In this document: in pieces, positions 18,514 through 27,767 of the stretch
Layout: every line of letters begins with the position of its first letter
Numbering within the stretch: the stretch's first letter is position 1
Assembly (NCBI GenBank): GCA_021821425.1
Contig: JAKACL010000001.1
Span: forward strand, 1 to 33,664
Direction of reading: 5' to 3'
Length of the DNA stretch: 33,664 bases
DNA from: Pseudomonadota bacterium
GTDB taxonomy: Bacteria; Pseudomonadota; Gammaproteobacteria; Burkholderiales; Thiobacillaceae
The notes under the pieces: generated by a model
Database searches by the model: none
The model's input: only the letters and a program-made list of their open reading frames with translations
Told to the model about the DNA's origin: nothing
Translations under genes and position numbers: made by a program

Positions 18514-18533
18514 TGTCCGAACCATTTCGGACA
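18514..18533 (-). promoter_or_regulatory. 5' hairpin at start of the rpsB leader
   Basis: An 8-bp perfect stem (TGTCCGAA/TTCGGACA) with a four-base loop. It starts directly downstream of the expected transcription start (near 18534), so it would sit at the 5' tip of the rpsB transcript. It may protect the message from decay or form part of a ribosomal-protein leader. The function is inferred from position only. Confidence 0.6.
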
Positions 18534-18540
18534 GCCGGCG

Positions 18541-18569
18541 ATTCTAATTCGATCGGGCTTTAATTTCAA
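18541..18569 (-). promoter_or_regulatory. Sigma70-type promoter for rpsB-tsf-pyrH-frr cluster
   Basis: On the minus strand: TTGAAA (18569-18564), a 17-bp spacer, then TAGAAT (18546-18541). Both hexamers match the consensus in five of six positions with ideal spacing. It lies about 120 bp upstream of the rpsB start and is the best promoter visible for the whole downstream cluster. Confidence 0.8.
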
Positions 18570-18640
18570 GGTGCACCGCCCGGCAGAGACCAGGATCGTC
18601 GTGAAATCGCGGGTGCGGCCGCCCGGCCCTGCCGCGATCA

Positions 18641-18670
18641 TGGAAAAGCCGGTGGCGGGCGCGCTAGAAT
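18641..18670 (+). promoter_or_regulatory. Possible promoter for map-glnD
   Basis: TGGAAA (18641-18646), an 18-bp spacer and TAGAAT (18665-18670), 30 bp before the map ATG. The -35 box is weak (four of six) and the -10 is good. It would give a leader of about 23 nt without an evident Shine-Dalgarno. Confidence 0.4.
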
Positions 18671-18699
18671 GCCGGTTTACGCCCGAATCCAGCCCATTC

Positions 18700-19505
<806 letters not shown>

Positions 19506-19509
<4 letters not shown>

Positions 19510-22058
19510 GCACGCCGCCGTTCGCCGACCTCCGCGAGCGGCTCAAATCCGGCCGCGCCGCCCTCGCAGCCGGCTACCTCAAGCGCCGCGCCGCGGCGCA
19601 TTACCTGATGCGCCACGCCGCACTGGTTGACGGCGTGCTGTCCGAACTGTGCGAGCGCGTGCAGCTTCCCGCCGCCTGTTGCCTGGCCGCCGCCGGCGGT
19701 TACGGCCGCGGCGAGCTGTTTCCCGGCTCGGACGTCGACGTGCTGCTGATGCTGTCGCACGAGCCTGCGCCGGACCAACAGGCTGCGCTGGAAACCTGGG
19801 TGCAGGCCTGCTGGGACGTCGGCCTGGAAATCGGCCACAGCGTGCGCACCATCGAGGCCTGCATCACCGAGGCCGATGCCGACATCACGGTAGAGACCAA
19901 CCTGATGGAAGCGCGCTTCGTCTGGGGCAACAGCGCGCTGTTCGACACCTTCGAGCGCCGCTTCCAGGCGCGCTTCAACGCCCAGCATTTTTTCGACGGC
20001 AAGCTGGCCGAGCAGCAGGCGCGTCACGCGCGCTTCGACGACAGCGCCTACAAGCTGGAACCCAACCTGAAGGACAGCCCCGGCGGCCTGCGCGACCTGC
20101 ATACCATCCATTGGCTGGCACAGGCGTGCGGCATCGCCGGCGGCTGGAGCGGCATCGCGCGCGCCGGGCTGCTGACCCAGGCCGAGGCGCGCCGCATCGC
20201 GCGCGGGGAGCGCGCGCTGGCGACCCTGCGGATCCACCTGCATCTGCTGGCAGGGCGCCGCGAAGACCGCCTCGCCTTCGATTACCAGACCGAACTTGCC
20301 GCGCGCATGGGACTGGCCGCCACCACGCACAAGCGCCAAGGCGAAACCCTGATGCAGGGCTACTACCGCGCCGCCAAGCTGGTGCAGCGCGCCAACGACA
20401 TCCTGATCCAGTCGTTGCGGGTACGGCTGTTTCCGGTGACGGCGCCGCCGCAGCCGATCGACGCCGATTTTCAGGTACGCGCCCGCCTGCTCGAAACGCG
20501 CGCGCCCAATCTGTTCGAACGCCAGCCCGACGCGCTGCTGCGCATCTTCATCGTTTACGCCCGGCACCCTGCGCTGGCCGGATTCGAGCCGACCACGCTG
20601 CGTGCGCTGTGGCGTGCCAGCACCCGCATCGACGCCGCCTTCCGCGCCAATCCCACGCATCGGGCGCTGTTCATGACGCTGCTGCGCCAGTCCACCGGCA
20701 TCACCCGCGCGATGCGTGCGATGCATCGCTACGGTCTGCTGGCGCGCTACATTCCGGCGTTCGGCCGCGTGGTCGGGCAAATGCAGCACGACCTGTTCCA
20801 TGTCTACACAGTGGACGAACATATCCTGACCGTGCTGCGCAACATGCGGCGCTTTACCGTGCCTGAACTCGCGCACGAATTCCCGCTCGCCAGCCGCCTG
20901 ATCGCCGCGTTCGACAAGCCCGAACTGCTGTATCTGGCCGCGCTGTTCCACGACATTGCCAAGGGCCGCGGCGGCGACCATTCGGTGCTCGGCATGGCCG
21001 ATGCGCGGCGGTTCTGCCGCCAGCACGTACTCGACAAGGCCGACAGCGAACTGGTCGCCTGGCTGGTGGAGATGCATCTTGCGATGTCGCGCACCGCACA
21101 GAAGGAAGACATCAGCGACCCCGACGTGATCGCCGCGTTTGCCGTCCGCGTGGGCGACCCGCGGCACCTGGCGGCGCTGTATCTGCTGACCGTGGCCGAC
21201 ATTCGCGGCACCAGCCCCAAGGTCTGGAACGCCTGGAAAGGCAAGCTGCTGGAAGACCTCTATCACGCCACCCACGCGCGGCTGGTGGGAGGCGACGAGG
21301 CGGGGGCCGACATCGCCGCCAAGCAGGCCGACGCGCGAGTCAACCTCGCGCTCTACGGCCTGCCGAACAGTGCCGCAGACACCTTGTGGCAGCACCTCGA
21401 TGCACGCTATTTCATCCGCTTCGACGCCCGCGACATGGCCTGGCAGGCGCGCATGCTGTGGCGCCGCACCAGCAGCCCGGACGCCGTCGTGCGGGCGCGC
21501 CTGTCGCCCGCCGGCGAAGGTATCCAGGTGCTGGTATACACGCCCGACCGTCCCGATATCTTTGCCCGCATCTGCGGTTTCTTCGCGCGCATCCAGTACA
21601 CCATCCTCGAAGCCAAGATCCATACCACCCGGCACGGCTATGCGCTGGACACGTTCCAGGTGATGGATATGGCCAATCGCGGCATTCATTACCGCGATTT
21701 CCTGAGCTATGTGGAACACGAACTGGCGCGCGATCTCGATCCGGCGCGCCCGATGCAGGCGGTGCCGCGTGGCCGCCTGTCACGCCACCAGCGCCACCAC
21801 CCCTACCCGACCACGGTCAGGCTGGAGGCCGATGCGCAGGGGCAGGGCCACATGCTGTCGATCACCTGCGCGGATCGCGGCGGCTTGCTGTTTGCGGTGG
21901 CGGAAACCCTGATGCAGCATGACGTGAACGTCTATGCCGCCAGGATCGACACGCTCGGCGAACGGGTGGAAGACACGTTTCTGATTCGGGGCGCGGGTCT
22001 CGACACGCCGGCCGGGATGCAGACGCTGGAAACCCGCGTGCGTGAGGCGCTGCAGTAA
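19506..22058 (+). CDS. glnD: [Protein-PII] uridylyltransferase / uridylyl-removing enzyme
   Basis: An 850-aa bifunctional nitrogen sensor. The N-terminal nucleotidyltransferase domain carries GGYGRGELFPGSDVD (residues about 64-78). The middle HD domain that removes UMP has FHDIAKGRGGDHS near 480. Two C-terminal ACT domains that bind glutamine start near 671 (VLVYTPDRPDIFARI) and 782 (SITCADRGGLLFAV). It modifies PII (GlnB/GlnK) in response to glutamine. The start is a GTG at 19506 that overlaps the map TGA by four bases (GTGA). All domains appear intact. Confidence 0.97.
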
Positions 22059-22070
22059 ATCAGGGGTAAG

Positions 22071-22433
22071 TCAGGCGGACGGGCGGGCGTATTCGTCGAC
22101 GTAGCGCCCGCGCGCGGGCGCCTTGCGGGCGGGCGGCGTCTTTTTGCGCACGCCATCGGCCGGTTTTTTGACTTTTTCTTCCGGTTCGGTCTTGGTGCGA
22201 TTGCGTACGCGCCCAGGGCGCACCACGGTGCCCACTTCTGCGGCCACCACCGCATATCGGCCTCCGGCAGCATTCGCCTGGCCGTCGATCCCGCTGCGCG
22301 GGGCCCTCGCCGGGTGGCTCATGCGTTCGGCCTCACCCAGGGTATCGCCCACGCAGATTTCGCCATATCGGCCTCCGGCAGCATTCGCCTGGCCGTCGAT
22401 CCCGCTGCGCGGGGCCCTCGCCGGGTGGCTCAT
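22071..22433 (-). CDS. Small basic protein of unknown function with an internal duplication
   Basis: A 120-aa open frame that I do not recognise. It begins MSHPARAPRSGIDGQ and repeats the same 23-24 residues 37 codons later because a 72-bp segment is duplicated. The C-terminal part is lysine/arginine rich (EEKVKKPADGVRKKTPPARKAPARG). The ATG at 22433 overlaps the stop of the FlaF-like gene as ATGA; an alternative start at 22448 lies inside that gene. The lack of recognisable domains and the repeat make it uncertain that it is translated. The only supports are the open frame and the coupled start. It converges on glnD, which ends 12 bp away. Confidence 0.4.
   Translation of the reverse strand: MSHPARAPRSGIDGQANAAGGRYGEICVGDTLGEAERMSHPARAPRSGIDGQANAAGGRYAVVAAEVGTVVRPGRVRNRTKTEPEEKVKKPADGVRKKTPPARKAPARGRYVDEYARPSA
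22253..22324. repeat. 72-bp direct repeat, copy 1
   Basis: Identical base for base to the segment at 22364-22435. The period is 111 bp (37 codons), so the duplication keeps the reading frame of the minus-strand ORF. Each copy ends with a start-like ATG-AGC on the minus strand. Confidence 0.95.
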
Positions 22434-22435
22434 GC
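22364..22435. repeat. 72-bp direct repeat, copy 2
   Basis: Second perfect copy, separated from the first by a 39-bp unique spacer. It overlaps the stop codon of the FlaF-like gene and contains the likely start codon of the small basic ORF. Confidence 0.95.
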
Positions 22436-22813
22436 TGCCACCCGCCATTCCTTGAGGCTGCCGGCGAGGGTGCGGGTGAGGGCGATGAGGCTGCCGAGCA
22501 GATCGGGGCTGTGAGTGGTTTCGCAGAGATCGATCTTGCTGTCGGCATAGACCGACAGGATCAGAAGATTGTGCTGGACGTCTGCTGGCAGGTCGAGCGT
22601 GCCTTTGGCCAGCGCGGTCTGAATCGCATGCCAGACCGTGCGGCTGGCCTGCAAGGCTTGCGCCAAGCGCTGTGCGTGATCGGGCGCGTTCCAGTGGCGC
22701 TGCACGTCCATCAGCTGGGCGGCGATATCGTCGAGCTGGGCCACCTCGCCCATCGCCACGCCGGTGCGGGCGGGGCGGTGCGGAATATGCAGAATCGCGG
22801 GTTCCGGGATCAT
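22430..22813 (-). CDS. FlaF-like small protein (tentative)
   Basis: A 127-aa, mostly helical protein without a signal peptide. The pattern RTVWHAIQTAL...LPADVQHNLLILSVY...LLGSLIALTRTLAGSL resembles the FlaF flagellin-regulator family (NRxLW..., LPxxLRxxLISL..., LIxINxxIxxGL). This is pattern memory, not a search. FlaF is best known in alphaproteobacteria, with FlbT; no flagellar gene is in this window, so a flagellar role here is a guess. The ATG at 22813 has AAGGACA just upstream. It is the first gene of a two-gene unit with the repeat-bearing ORF. Confidence 0.55.
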   Translation of the reverse strand: MIPEPAILHIPHRPARTGVAMGEVAQLDDIAAQLMDVQRHWNAPDHAQRLAQALQASRTVWHAIQTALAKGTLDLPADVQHNLLILSVYADSKIDLCETTHSPDLLGSLIALTRTLAGSLKEWRVAA

Positions 22814-22927
22814 TCTTGTCCTTGTTGCCTGTGCCGGGACACCACGCCCACGGTTACGCTACAAATTAGCGGTCAGGACCGGGACAACTTTAGACGGGGG
22901 CAATGGCATAAAGCGACCGTTGGTCGG

Positions 22928-23476
22928 TCAGTCGTCCTGCAGGTGCTGGCCGGGGAACAACACGTCGGTGAAGCCGAAGTCGCGCAGATCGCGGATGCGC
23001 ATCGGGTAGAGGATGCCGTTGAGGTGGTCGACCTCGTGCTGGACCACGCGGGCATGGAAGCCGCCCACGCTGCGATCGATCGGCCGCCCAGCCGCGTCGT
23101 AGCCCTGGTAGCGCAGATCCACGTAGCGCGGCACCCGCCCGCGCATGCCCGGCACCGACAGGCAGCCCTCCCAGTCCGTCTCCATCTCGTCCGTCAGGGG
23201 GGTGAGCACCGGATTGACGAGCACCGTGAACGGCACCGATTCGGCGTCGGGATAGCGCGGATTGGGTTGCCGCGGGTCGACGTTGACCTCGAACATCACC
23301 ACCTGCAGGCCGACGCCGATCTGCGGCGCGGCCAGACCCGCACCGTTCAGCGCGCGCATGGTGTCGTGCATGTCGACGATCAACTGCGCCAGCTCGGGCG
23401 AGCCGAAGTCGCTCACCGGGCGCGCCGGCGCCAGGAGGCGCGGATCGCCCATCCTCAGGACGTCGCGCATCGCCAT
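22928..23476 (-). CDS. def: Peptide deformylase
   Basis: A 182-aa metalloenzyme removing formyl groups from N-terminal fMet. All three motifs are intact: [10 protein letters not shown] (about 45-54), EGCLSVPG with metal ligand Cys105, and QHEVDHLNG with His147, Glu148 and His151. It looks like the second-type deformylases found away from the fmt operon, so another copy may exist elsewhere. The ATG at 23476 has GGAG about 6 nt upstream and overlaps the end of rsuA by 22 bases. Confidence 0.95.
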   Translation of the reverse strand: MAMRDVLRMGDPRLLAPARPVSDFGSPELAQLIVDMHDTMRALNGAGLAAPQIGVGLQVVMFEVNVDPRQPNPRYPDAESVPFTVLVNPVLTPLTDEMETDWEGCLSVPGMRGRVPRYVDLRYQGYDAAGRPIDRSVGGFHARVVQHEVDHLNGILYPMRIRDLRDFGFTDVLFPGQHLQDD

Positions 23477-24177
23477 GGCTGCTCCAGTTGTTTCAAGTCC
23501 GTGGCTTCCAGCCAGCGCCAGCCGCCCGGCGGCATGTCCGCAGGCAGCGGGTAATGGCCGACCGCCTCACGGTGCAGCGAGACGACCCGGTTGCCGGTCG
23601 CCCCGATCATGCGTTTGACCTGATGGTATTTGCCTTCGGCCAGCGTCAGGCGAAGCGTGTTCGCATCGAGCCGCTCGCATGCCAGGGCGGCCACCGGCAC
23701 CGGCGTGTCGTTGAGCTGGACGCCGCTGCGCAGCATGTCCAGCATGTCCTCCGTGACCGCTTCGGCGCAGCGGGCGCGGTAGACCTTGGCCACGCCTTTT
23801 TTCGGCGAGATCATGCGGTGGATGAACTGGCCGTCGTCGGAAAACAGCAACAGGCCGCTGGTGTCCTGGTCGAGCCGCCCCACGCACTGCACGCCGCGCT
23901 GCAGCAGCAGCGGCGGCAACAGGGAAAACACGCTCGGATGATGGGTGGGATGGTGCGAGCATTCGTAGCCGATCGGCTTGTGCATCAGCACATAGGCCTG
24001 CGCGCGGTAAGGCCAGCTGACCCCATCGAGCGTCAATTCCAGGCCGGCGGGGTCGACCTCGGCCTCGGGGTCGTCGCACAGCACGCCATTGACCGCCACC
24101 TCGCCGGCCCGCACCCGCGCCGTGCAGGCCTTGCGCGAACCGAACCCCTGCGACTGCAATGCACGCACCAGCTTCAT
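23455..24177 (-). CDS. rsuA: 16S rRNA pseudouridine(516) synthase RsuA family
   Basis: A 240-aa protein with an N-terminal S4 RNA-binding domain ([22 protein letters not shown]...VAVNG) and an RsuA/RluB/E/F-type catalytic domain. The catalytic Asp103 is in [18 protein letters not shown], followed by the RsuA-like [12 protein letters not shown] and [24 protein letters not shown]. The closest member by pattern is RsuA, which acts at U516 of 16S rRNA. I chose the ATG at 24177; a GTG at 24192 is an alternative. Being read with def, it fits a translation-related pair. Confidence 0.88.
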   Translation of the reverse strand: MKLVRALQSQGFGSRKACTARVRAGEVAVNGVLCDDPEAEVDPAGLELTLDGVSWPYRAQAYVLMHKPIGYECSHHPTHHPSVFSLLPPLLLQRGVQCVGRLDQDTSGLLLFSDDGQFIHRMISPKKGVAKVYRARCAEAVTEDMLDMLRSGVQLNDTPVPVAALACERLDANTLRLTLAEGKYHQVKRMIGATGNRVVSLHREAVGHYPLPADMPPGGWRWLEATDLKQLEQPWRCATS

Positions 24178-24196
24178 GTCGCCTGCGCCCACGCCC

Positions 24197-24958
24197 TCAG
24201 GCCTTGCTCTGCGCAGCGGCGTCGTCGGTCACCAGCTGTTCGATCAGTCGCCGCACCTGCAGCATCACTTCGCCCAGCATCGCCTGGACTTCACTCATCT
24301 GAATGCCTTCGGCGGAGCGGCCGCGGCCGGCCGCCTGGTTCACCACCGCACCGACCGCGGCGTAACACAGCTCGAGTTCGCGTGCCAGGTAGGCCTCGGG
24401 CATGCCGGTCATGCCGACCATGTCGACGCCGTCGCGCTCCATGCGGTTGATTTCGGCCGCCGTTTCCAGGCGCGGCCCCTGCGTCACACCGTAGACGCCG
24501 CCATCGCGCAGCGTGATGCCGGCGCTGGCAGCGGCATCGAGCAGCGCCGCACGCATGGCCTCGCAATACGGCAGGGTGAAATCGAGATGGACCACGGGCT
24601 TGTCGCCGCCGACGAAATACGTCGCCGCGCGGCCGTGGGTGTAGTCGACGATCTGGTTCGGGATCACCAGCATGCCGGGAATCAGCTCGGGATGAATGGC
24701 GCCTACGGTGGCCACCGAGACCACACGGTCGACGCCGTGGTCTTTCAGCGCCCACAGGTTGGCCCGGTAGTTGACGTCGTGCGGCGGAATGGTGTGCCCA
24801 TAGCCGTGGCGCGCCAGAAAGATCACCCCCTGGCCGCAGATGCGGCCGAAGGTGAGTGCGCCCGAGGGTTCGCCGTAGGGCGTGCGCGCCACCTGACGGT
24901 GGGTGATTTCCAGATTGGCGAGCTGGGTGAGCCCGGTGCCGCCGATGATTCCCAACAT
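24197..24958 (-). CDS. mtnP: S-methyl-5'-thioinosine phosphorylase (MTAP/PNP family)
   Basis: A 253-aa PNP/MTAP-family phosphorylase. It starts MLGIIGGTGLTQLANLE and shares NYRANLWALK, TQGPRLET and DMVGMTGMPEAYLARELEL with the short pseudomonad-type enzymes that prefer methylthioinosine over methylthioadenosine; that preference is inferred from overall resemblance. The reaction would give hypoxanthine and 5-methylthioribose-1-phosphate. The neighbouring hpt gene, two bases upstream, could recycle that hypoxanthine to IMP. If the enzyme accepts MTA instead, adenine would be released and this coupling would not hold. Confidence 0.85.
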   Translation of the reverse strand: MLGIIGGTGLTQLANLEITHRQVARTPYGEPSGALTFGRICGQGVIFLARHGYGHTIPPHDVNYRANLWALKDHGVDRVVSVATVGAIHPELIPGMLVIPNQIVDYTHGRAATYFVGGDKPVVHLDFTLPYCEAMRAALLDAAASAGITLRDGGVYGVTQGPRLETAAEINRMERDGVDMVGMTGMPEAYLARELELCYAAVGAVVNQAAGRGRSAEGIQMSEVQAMLGEVMLQVRRLIEQLVTDDAAAQSKA

Positions 24959-24960
24959 GA

Positions 24961-25506
24961 TCAGTCTTCCTTCAAAGCATAAATTGCAGGCAGGTTGCGC
25001 CACACGCCATAGGCGTCCATGCCGCAGCCAAACACATAGCGGTCGGGCACGTTCAGTCCGACGAAGTCGGCCCGGATCGGCTTGGCGAGGCCGTTGGCCT
25101 TGTCGGTCAGCACAGCCGACCAGACGCGCGCCGCGCCCATCTGCAGCAGCTTGTCACGGATTGCCGCCAGGGTTTCGCCTTCGTCCAGAATATCGTCCAG
25201 CACCAGCACGTTGCGGCCTGCCACGTGCTGACCGGGCAACACCCGCCATTCCATTTCGCCGCCGCGGGTGGCGCCACGATAGCGGGTGACGTGCAGGTAA
25301 TCGAATTCGAGCGGAAAGCGCAGGCGCGGCAACAGCTGCCCGGCAAACACCACTGCGCCGCCCATCACCGCCAGCACCAGCGGAAACGCGTTCGCCAGAT
25401 CGCGGGCGATTTCGCCCGCCAGGCGATCGATGGCCGCCTGCACGGTGTCCGCGGACGCAACGCACTCGGCATGGTCCAGCAACTGCTGCGCTTCCGGCGG
25501 TGTCAT
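24961..25506 (-). CDS. hpt: Hypoxanthine(-guanine) phosphoribosyltransferase
   Basis: A 181-aa type I phosphoribosyltransferase. The PRPP-binding loop VLVLDDILDEGETL is in the middle, GGAVVFAGQLLPRL is the first loop, and the C-terminal NVPDRYVFGCGMD carries the purine-contacting region. It makes IMP or GMP from the free base and PRPP in the cytoplasm. The ATG at 25506 gives MTPPEAQQLLDHAECV, which fits the family; its Shine-Dalgarno is poor. It is the first gene of the minus-strand unit hpt-mtnP-rsuA-def and is divergent from ampD. Confidence 0.9.
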   Translation of the reverse strand: MTPPEAQQLLDHAECVASADTVQAAIDRLAGEIARDLANAFPLVLAVMGGAVVFAGQLLPRLRFPLEFDYLHVTRYRGATRGGEMEWRVLPGQHVAGRNVLVLDDILDEGETLAAIRDKLLQMGAARVWSAVLTDKANGLAKPIRADFVGLNVPDRYVFGCGMDAYGVWRNLPAIYALKED

Positions 25507-25593
25507 GGCGTCAGGCGTCCAGGCAAAAGTCGGCAGTCTAAGCCCTCGACGCCAATGTTTCCAGACTGCACGTGCCTCAAGTAAGCTTGCAGC

Positions 25594-26154
25594 ATGTCGA
25601 TTTCCATTTCGCCCTCCTCCCCGTTGGATGCCGTCGGCTGGCTGTCCGGCGCGCGCCAGCTGCCTTCGCCCAATTGCGATGCACGGCCCGAAGGCACGAA
25701 GATCGAACTCATCGTCATCCACAATATTTCGCTGCCGCCCGGTGTGTTCGACGGCGACGCGGTGATCGAACTCTTCACCAACCGGCTCGACTGGGATGCG
25801 CATCCGTATTACCAGGGCATCCGTGGCCTCAGGGTGTCGGCGCATTTCTTCATCCGCCGCGACGGCGCGCTGATCCAGTTCGTGCCGTGCGGCCTGCGCG
25901 CCTGGCACGCCGGCGCATCGACCTGGCAGGCGCGCGACTGCTGTAACGATTTTTCCATCGGCATCGAACTCGAGGGCACCGACGATCTGCCTTTCACCGA
26001 GGCCCAGTATGCGACCCTGACGCCGCTGCTACAGCAGCTGAAGCGGGCCTATCCGATCCGCGACGTGGTCGGGCACAGCGACATCGCGCCGGGCCGCAAG
26101 ACCGACCCCGGCCCCCATTTCGCCTGGCAGCGGCTCGATGCGCCGCCGGCCTGA
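25594..26154 (+). CDS. ampD: 1,6-anhydro-N-acetylmuramyl-L-alanine amidase
   Basis: A 186-aa cytoplasmic zinc amidase of peptidoglycan recycling. Zinc ligands His43 (VIHNIS), His161 and Asp171 (GHSDIAPGRKTDPG) are present, as is the conserved glutamate region NDFSIGIELEG. Also present is VSAHFFIRRDG. There is no signal peptide, unlike AmpDh2/3. Loss of AmpD often induces ampC beta-lactamase in other species; no ampR or ampC is visible here. Its end overlaps the following gene by 17 bases. Confidence 0.93.
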   Translation: MSISISPSSPLDAVGWLSGARQLPSPNCDARPEGTKIELIVIHNISLPPGVFDGDAVIELFTNRLDWDAHPYYQGIRGLRVSAHFFIRRDGALIQFVPCGLRAWHAGASTWQARDCCNDFSIGIELEGTDDLPFTEAQYATLTPLLQQLKRAYPIRDVVGHSDIAPGRKTDPGPHFAWQRLDAPPA

Positions 26155-27727
26155 TTCGCTGCGGCACGCCAGCATCGGCCTGGTCGCGCTGCTGGCATTG
26201 TCCGGCTGCGCCGCGACGCTCGATCTGGATACCGAACGCCCGCTCTCCCATGCCGTTTCCCGGCACGCCGACACGCCGCTGAAAGCGCAGCTGGCGCAGC
26301 AGATTCCGCCGGGCGAATCGGGCTTTCATCTGCTGCACGACGGTCACGCCGCGCTGGCGGCCCGGCTGTCGCTGGCTCAACGCGCCACCCGTTCGCTCGA
26401 CGTGCAGTCCTATCTGTTCCACAACGACACCACCGGCAAGCTGGTCGCAGCCACCCTGCTGGCCGCGGCGGAACGCGGCGTGCGGGTACGCCTTCTGGTC
26501 GACGACATCGACACCGCGGACAAGGAGCTGCGCCTCGTCACGCTGGACGCGCATCCCAATATCGAAGTGCGCCTGTTCAACCCTTTCCATACCCGCAGCG
26601 CCAACCTGCTGGTCAAGGCCTGGCAGGCGTTGCAGGACCACGTCCGGCTCAACCGGCGCATGCACAACAAGGTCTTCATTGCAGACAACCAGGCCGGCAT
26701 CACCGGCGGGCGCAATATCGGCGACGAGTATTTCAACGCTCACCTGGATTTCGCTTTCATCGACCTCGACGTCATCGCCGCCGGCGCCATTGTGGACGCC
26801 CTATCGCATGCGTTCGACCAGTACTGGAACAGCGCCGCCGCGGTGCCCGCGACCGCCCTGCCCGTCGCCCCCGAAGATGTCCACCTGCTGCGCGCAACCC
26901 GCTTTCTGCAGCGGTTTCGTTCCCGCAACCTGGACAGCGACTACGGCCGTACCCTGACGGCCGCCGACCCGTTGCCGAAGCTGCTGGCAGGTCACCTGTC
27001 CTGGCAGCTCGCGCACGCCGACCTCATCGTCGACCCGCCCGAAAAAGCCATCAACCCGAAGACGGCCGCGTCCGAGCTGCTGATCGGCCAGCTTGCGGGC
27101 TTGTGGATCGACCCCGCGCATCGTGCGTTGATCGTGTCGCCCTATTTCGTTCCGGGGCCCATGGGCATGGCGTATTTCCGTTACTGGCGCCATCAGGGCG
27201 TGCAGATCGATGTTCTGACCAATGCCTATGCCTCCAGCGACGTCCCGCTGGTGCACGCCGGTTACGCCAATTACCGCGTTCCACTGCTCGAAGCCGGGGT
27301 GAATCTCTACGAACTGAAACCGTCGGCCGAACCGATCGGCGGGCGCCTGCGCGATCTCGGCAGCGGTTCGTCGAACGCCAGCCTTCACGCCAAGACCTTC
27401 GTTTTCGACGACGCGCACGTGTTCATCGGCAGCTTCAACTTCGACCCGCGCTCGATGCACCTCAATACCGAGATGGGGCTGGTCATCCGTTCGCGCGCGC
27501 TGGCGCGCCAGGTGACGGCCATCGTCGAGCACGCGATGCGCCCCGAACGCAGTTACCAGCCGCGCCTGGTCGCCGCAGATGCTGACAAAGGCACGGGCAC
27601 ACGCCTGCAATGGCATGACACCCACCAGGGCGTCGCGCGCATATCCGACGTCGAACCCGAAACCAGCCCGATCCAGCGCGGCCTGCTGCGCGTGTTACAG
27701 GCGCTGCCGATCGAGGAACATCTGTAA
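26138..27727 (+). CDS. ClsC-like phospholipase D family lipoprotein (cardiolipin synthase-like)
   Basis: A 529-aa PLD-superfamily protein with both HKD motifs: HNKVFIAD from His176 and HAKTFVFD from His417, each followed by typical GGRNIGDEYF and GSFNFDPRSMHLNTEMG. The order and extra blocks (RVRLLVDD, HPNIEVRLFNPF, VHAGYANYR..LLEAGVNLYELKPSAEP) match the ClsC/YmdC group, which in E. coli makes cardiolipin from PE and PG with YmdB. The N-terminus has a lipobox (LSGC, Cys24) with Ala at +2, so an outer-membrane lipoprotein is predicted, which would be unusual for a ClsC. The start ATG lies inside the end of ampD, indicating coupled translation. Confidence 0.85.
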   Translation: MRRRPDSLRHASIGLVALLALSGCAATLDLDTERPLSHAVSRHADTPLKAQLAQQIPPGESGFHLLHDGHAALAARLSLAQRATRSLDVQSYLFHNDTTGKLVAATLLAAAERGVRVRLLVDDIDTADKELRLVTLDAHPNIEVRLFNPFHTRSANLLVKAWQALQDHVRLNRRMHNKVFIADNQAGITGGRNIGDEYFNAHLDFAFIDLDVIAAGAIVDALSHAFDQYWNSAAAVPATALPVAPEDVHLLRATRFLQRFRSRNLDSDYGRTLTAADPLPKLLAGHLSWQLAHADLIVDPPEKAINPKTAASELLIGQLAGLWIDPAHRALIVSPYFVPGPMGMAYFRYWRHQGVQIDVLTNAYASSDVPLVHAGYANYRVPLLEAGVNLYELKPSAEPIGGRLRDLGSGSSNASLHAKTFVFDDAHVFIGSFNFDPRSMHLNTEMGLVIRSRALARQVTAIVEHAMRPERSYQPRLVAADADKGTGTRLQWHDTHQGVARISDVEPETSPIQRGLLRVLQALPIEEHL

Positions 27728-27734
27728 GCCGCGT

Positions 27735-27740
27735 TAAAAT
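27735..27740 (+). promoter_or_regulatory. Possible -10 element for purT
   Basis: TAAAAT, 27 bp before the purT ATG and just after the preceding stop codon. No convincing -35 is seen at 16-18 bp, so this is weak. Confidence 0.3.
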
Positions 27741-27767
27741 CGAATCTTTGAATTATCAGGACTGCGC

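Noticed and set aside
22253..22435. CRISPR-like repeat pair
   Set aside because: Only two copies, the repeat is 72 bp and there are no cas genes; unit spacing is a codon multiple, so an in-frame duplication fits better.
22915..22929. Hairpin at the end of def as a terminator
   Set aside because: The stem is only 5 bp, overlaps the stop codon and has no proper T-run.
25507..25593. Divergent promoters between hpt and ampD
   Set aside because: Some TA-rich hexamers are present, but no -10/-35 pair with acceptable spacing could be defended on either strand.
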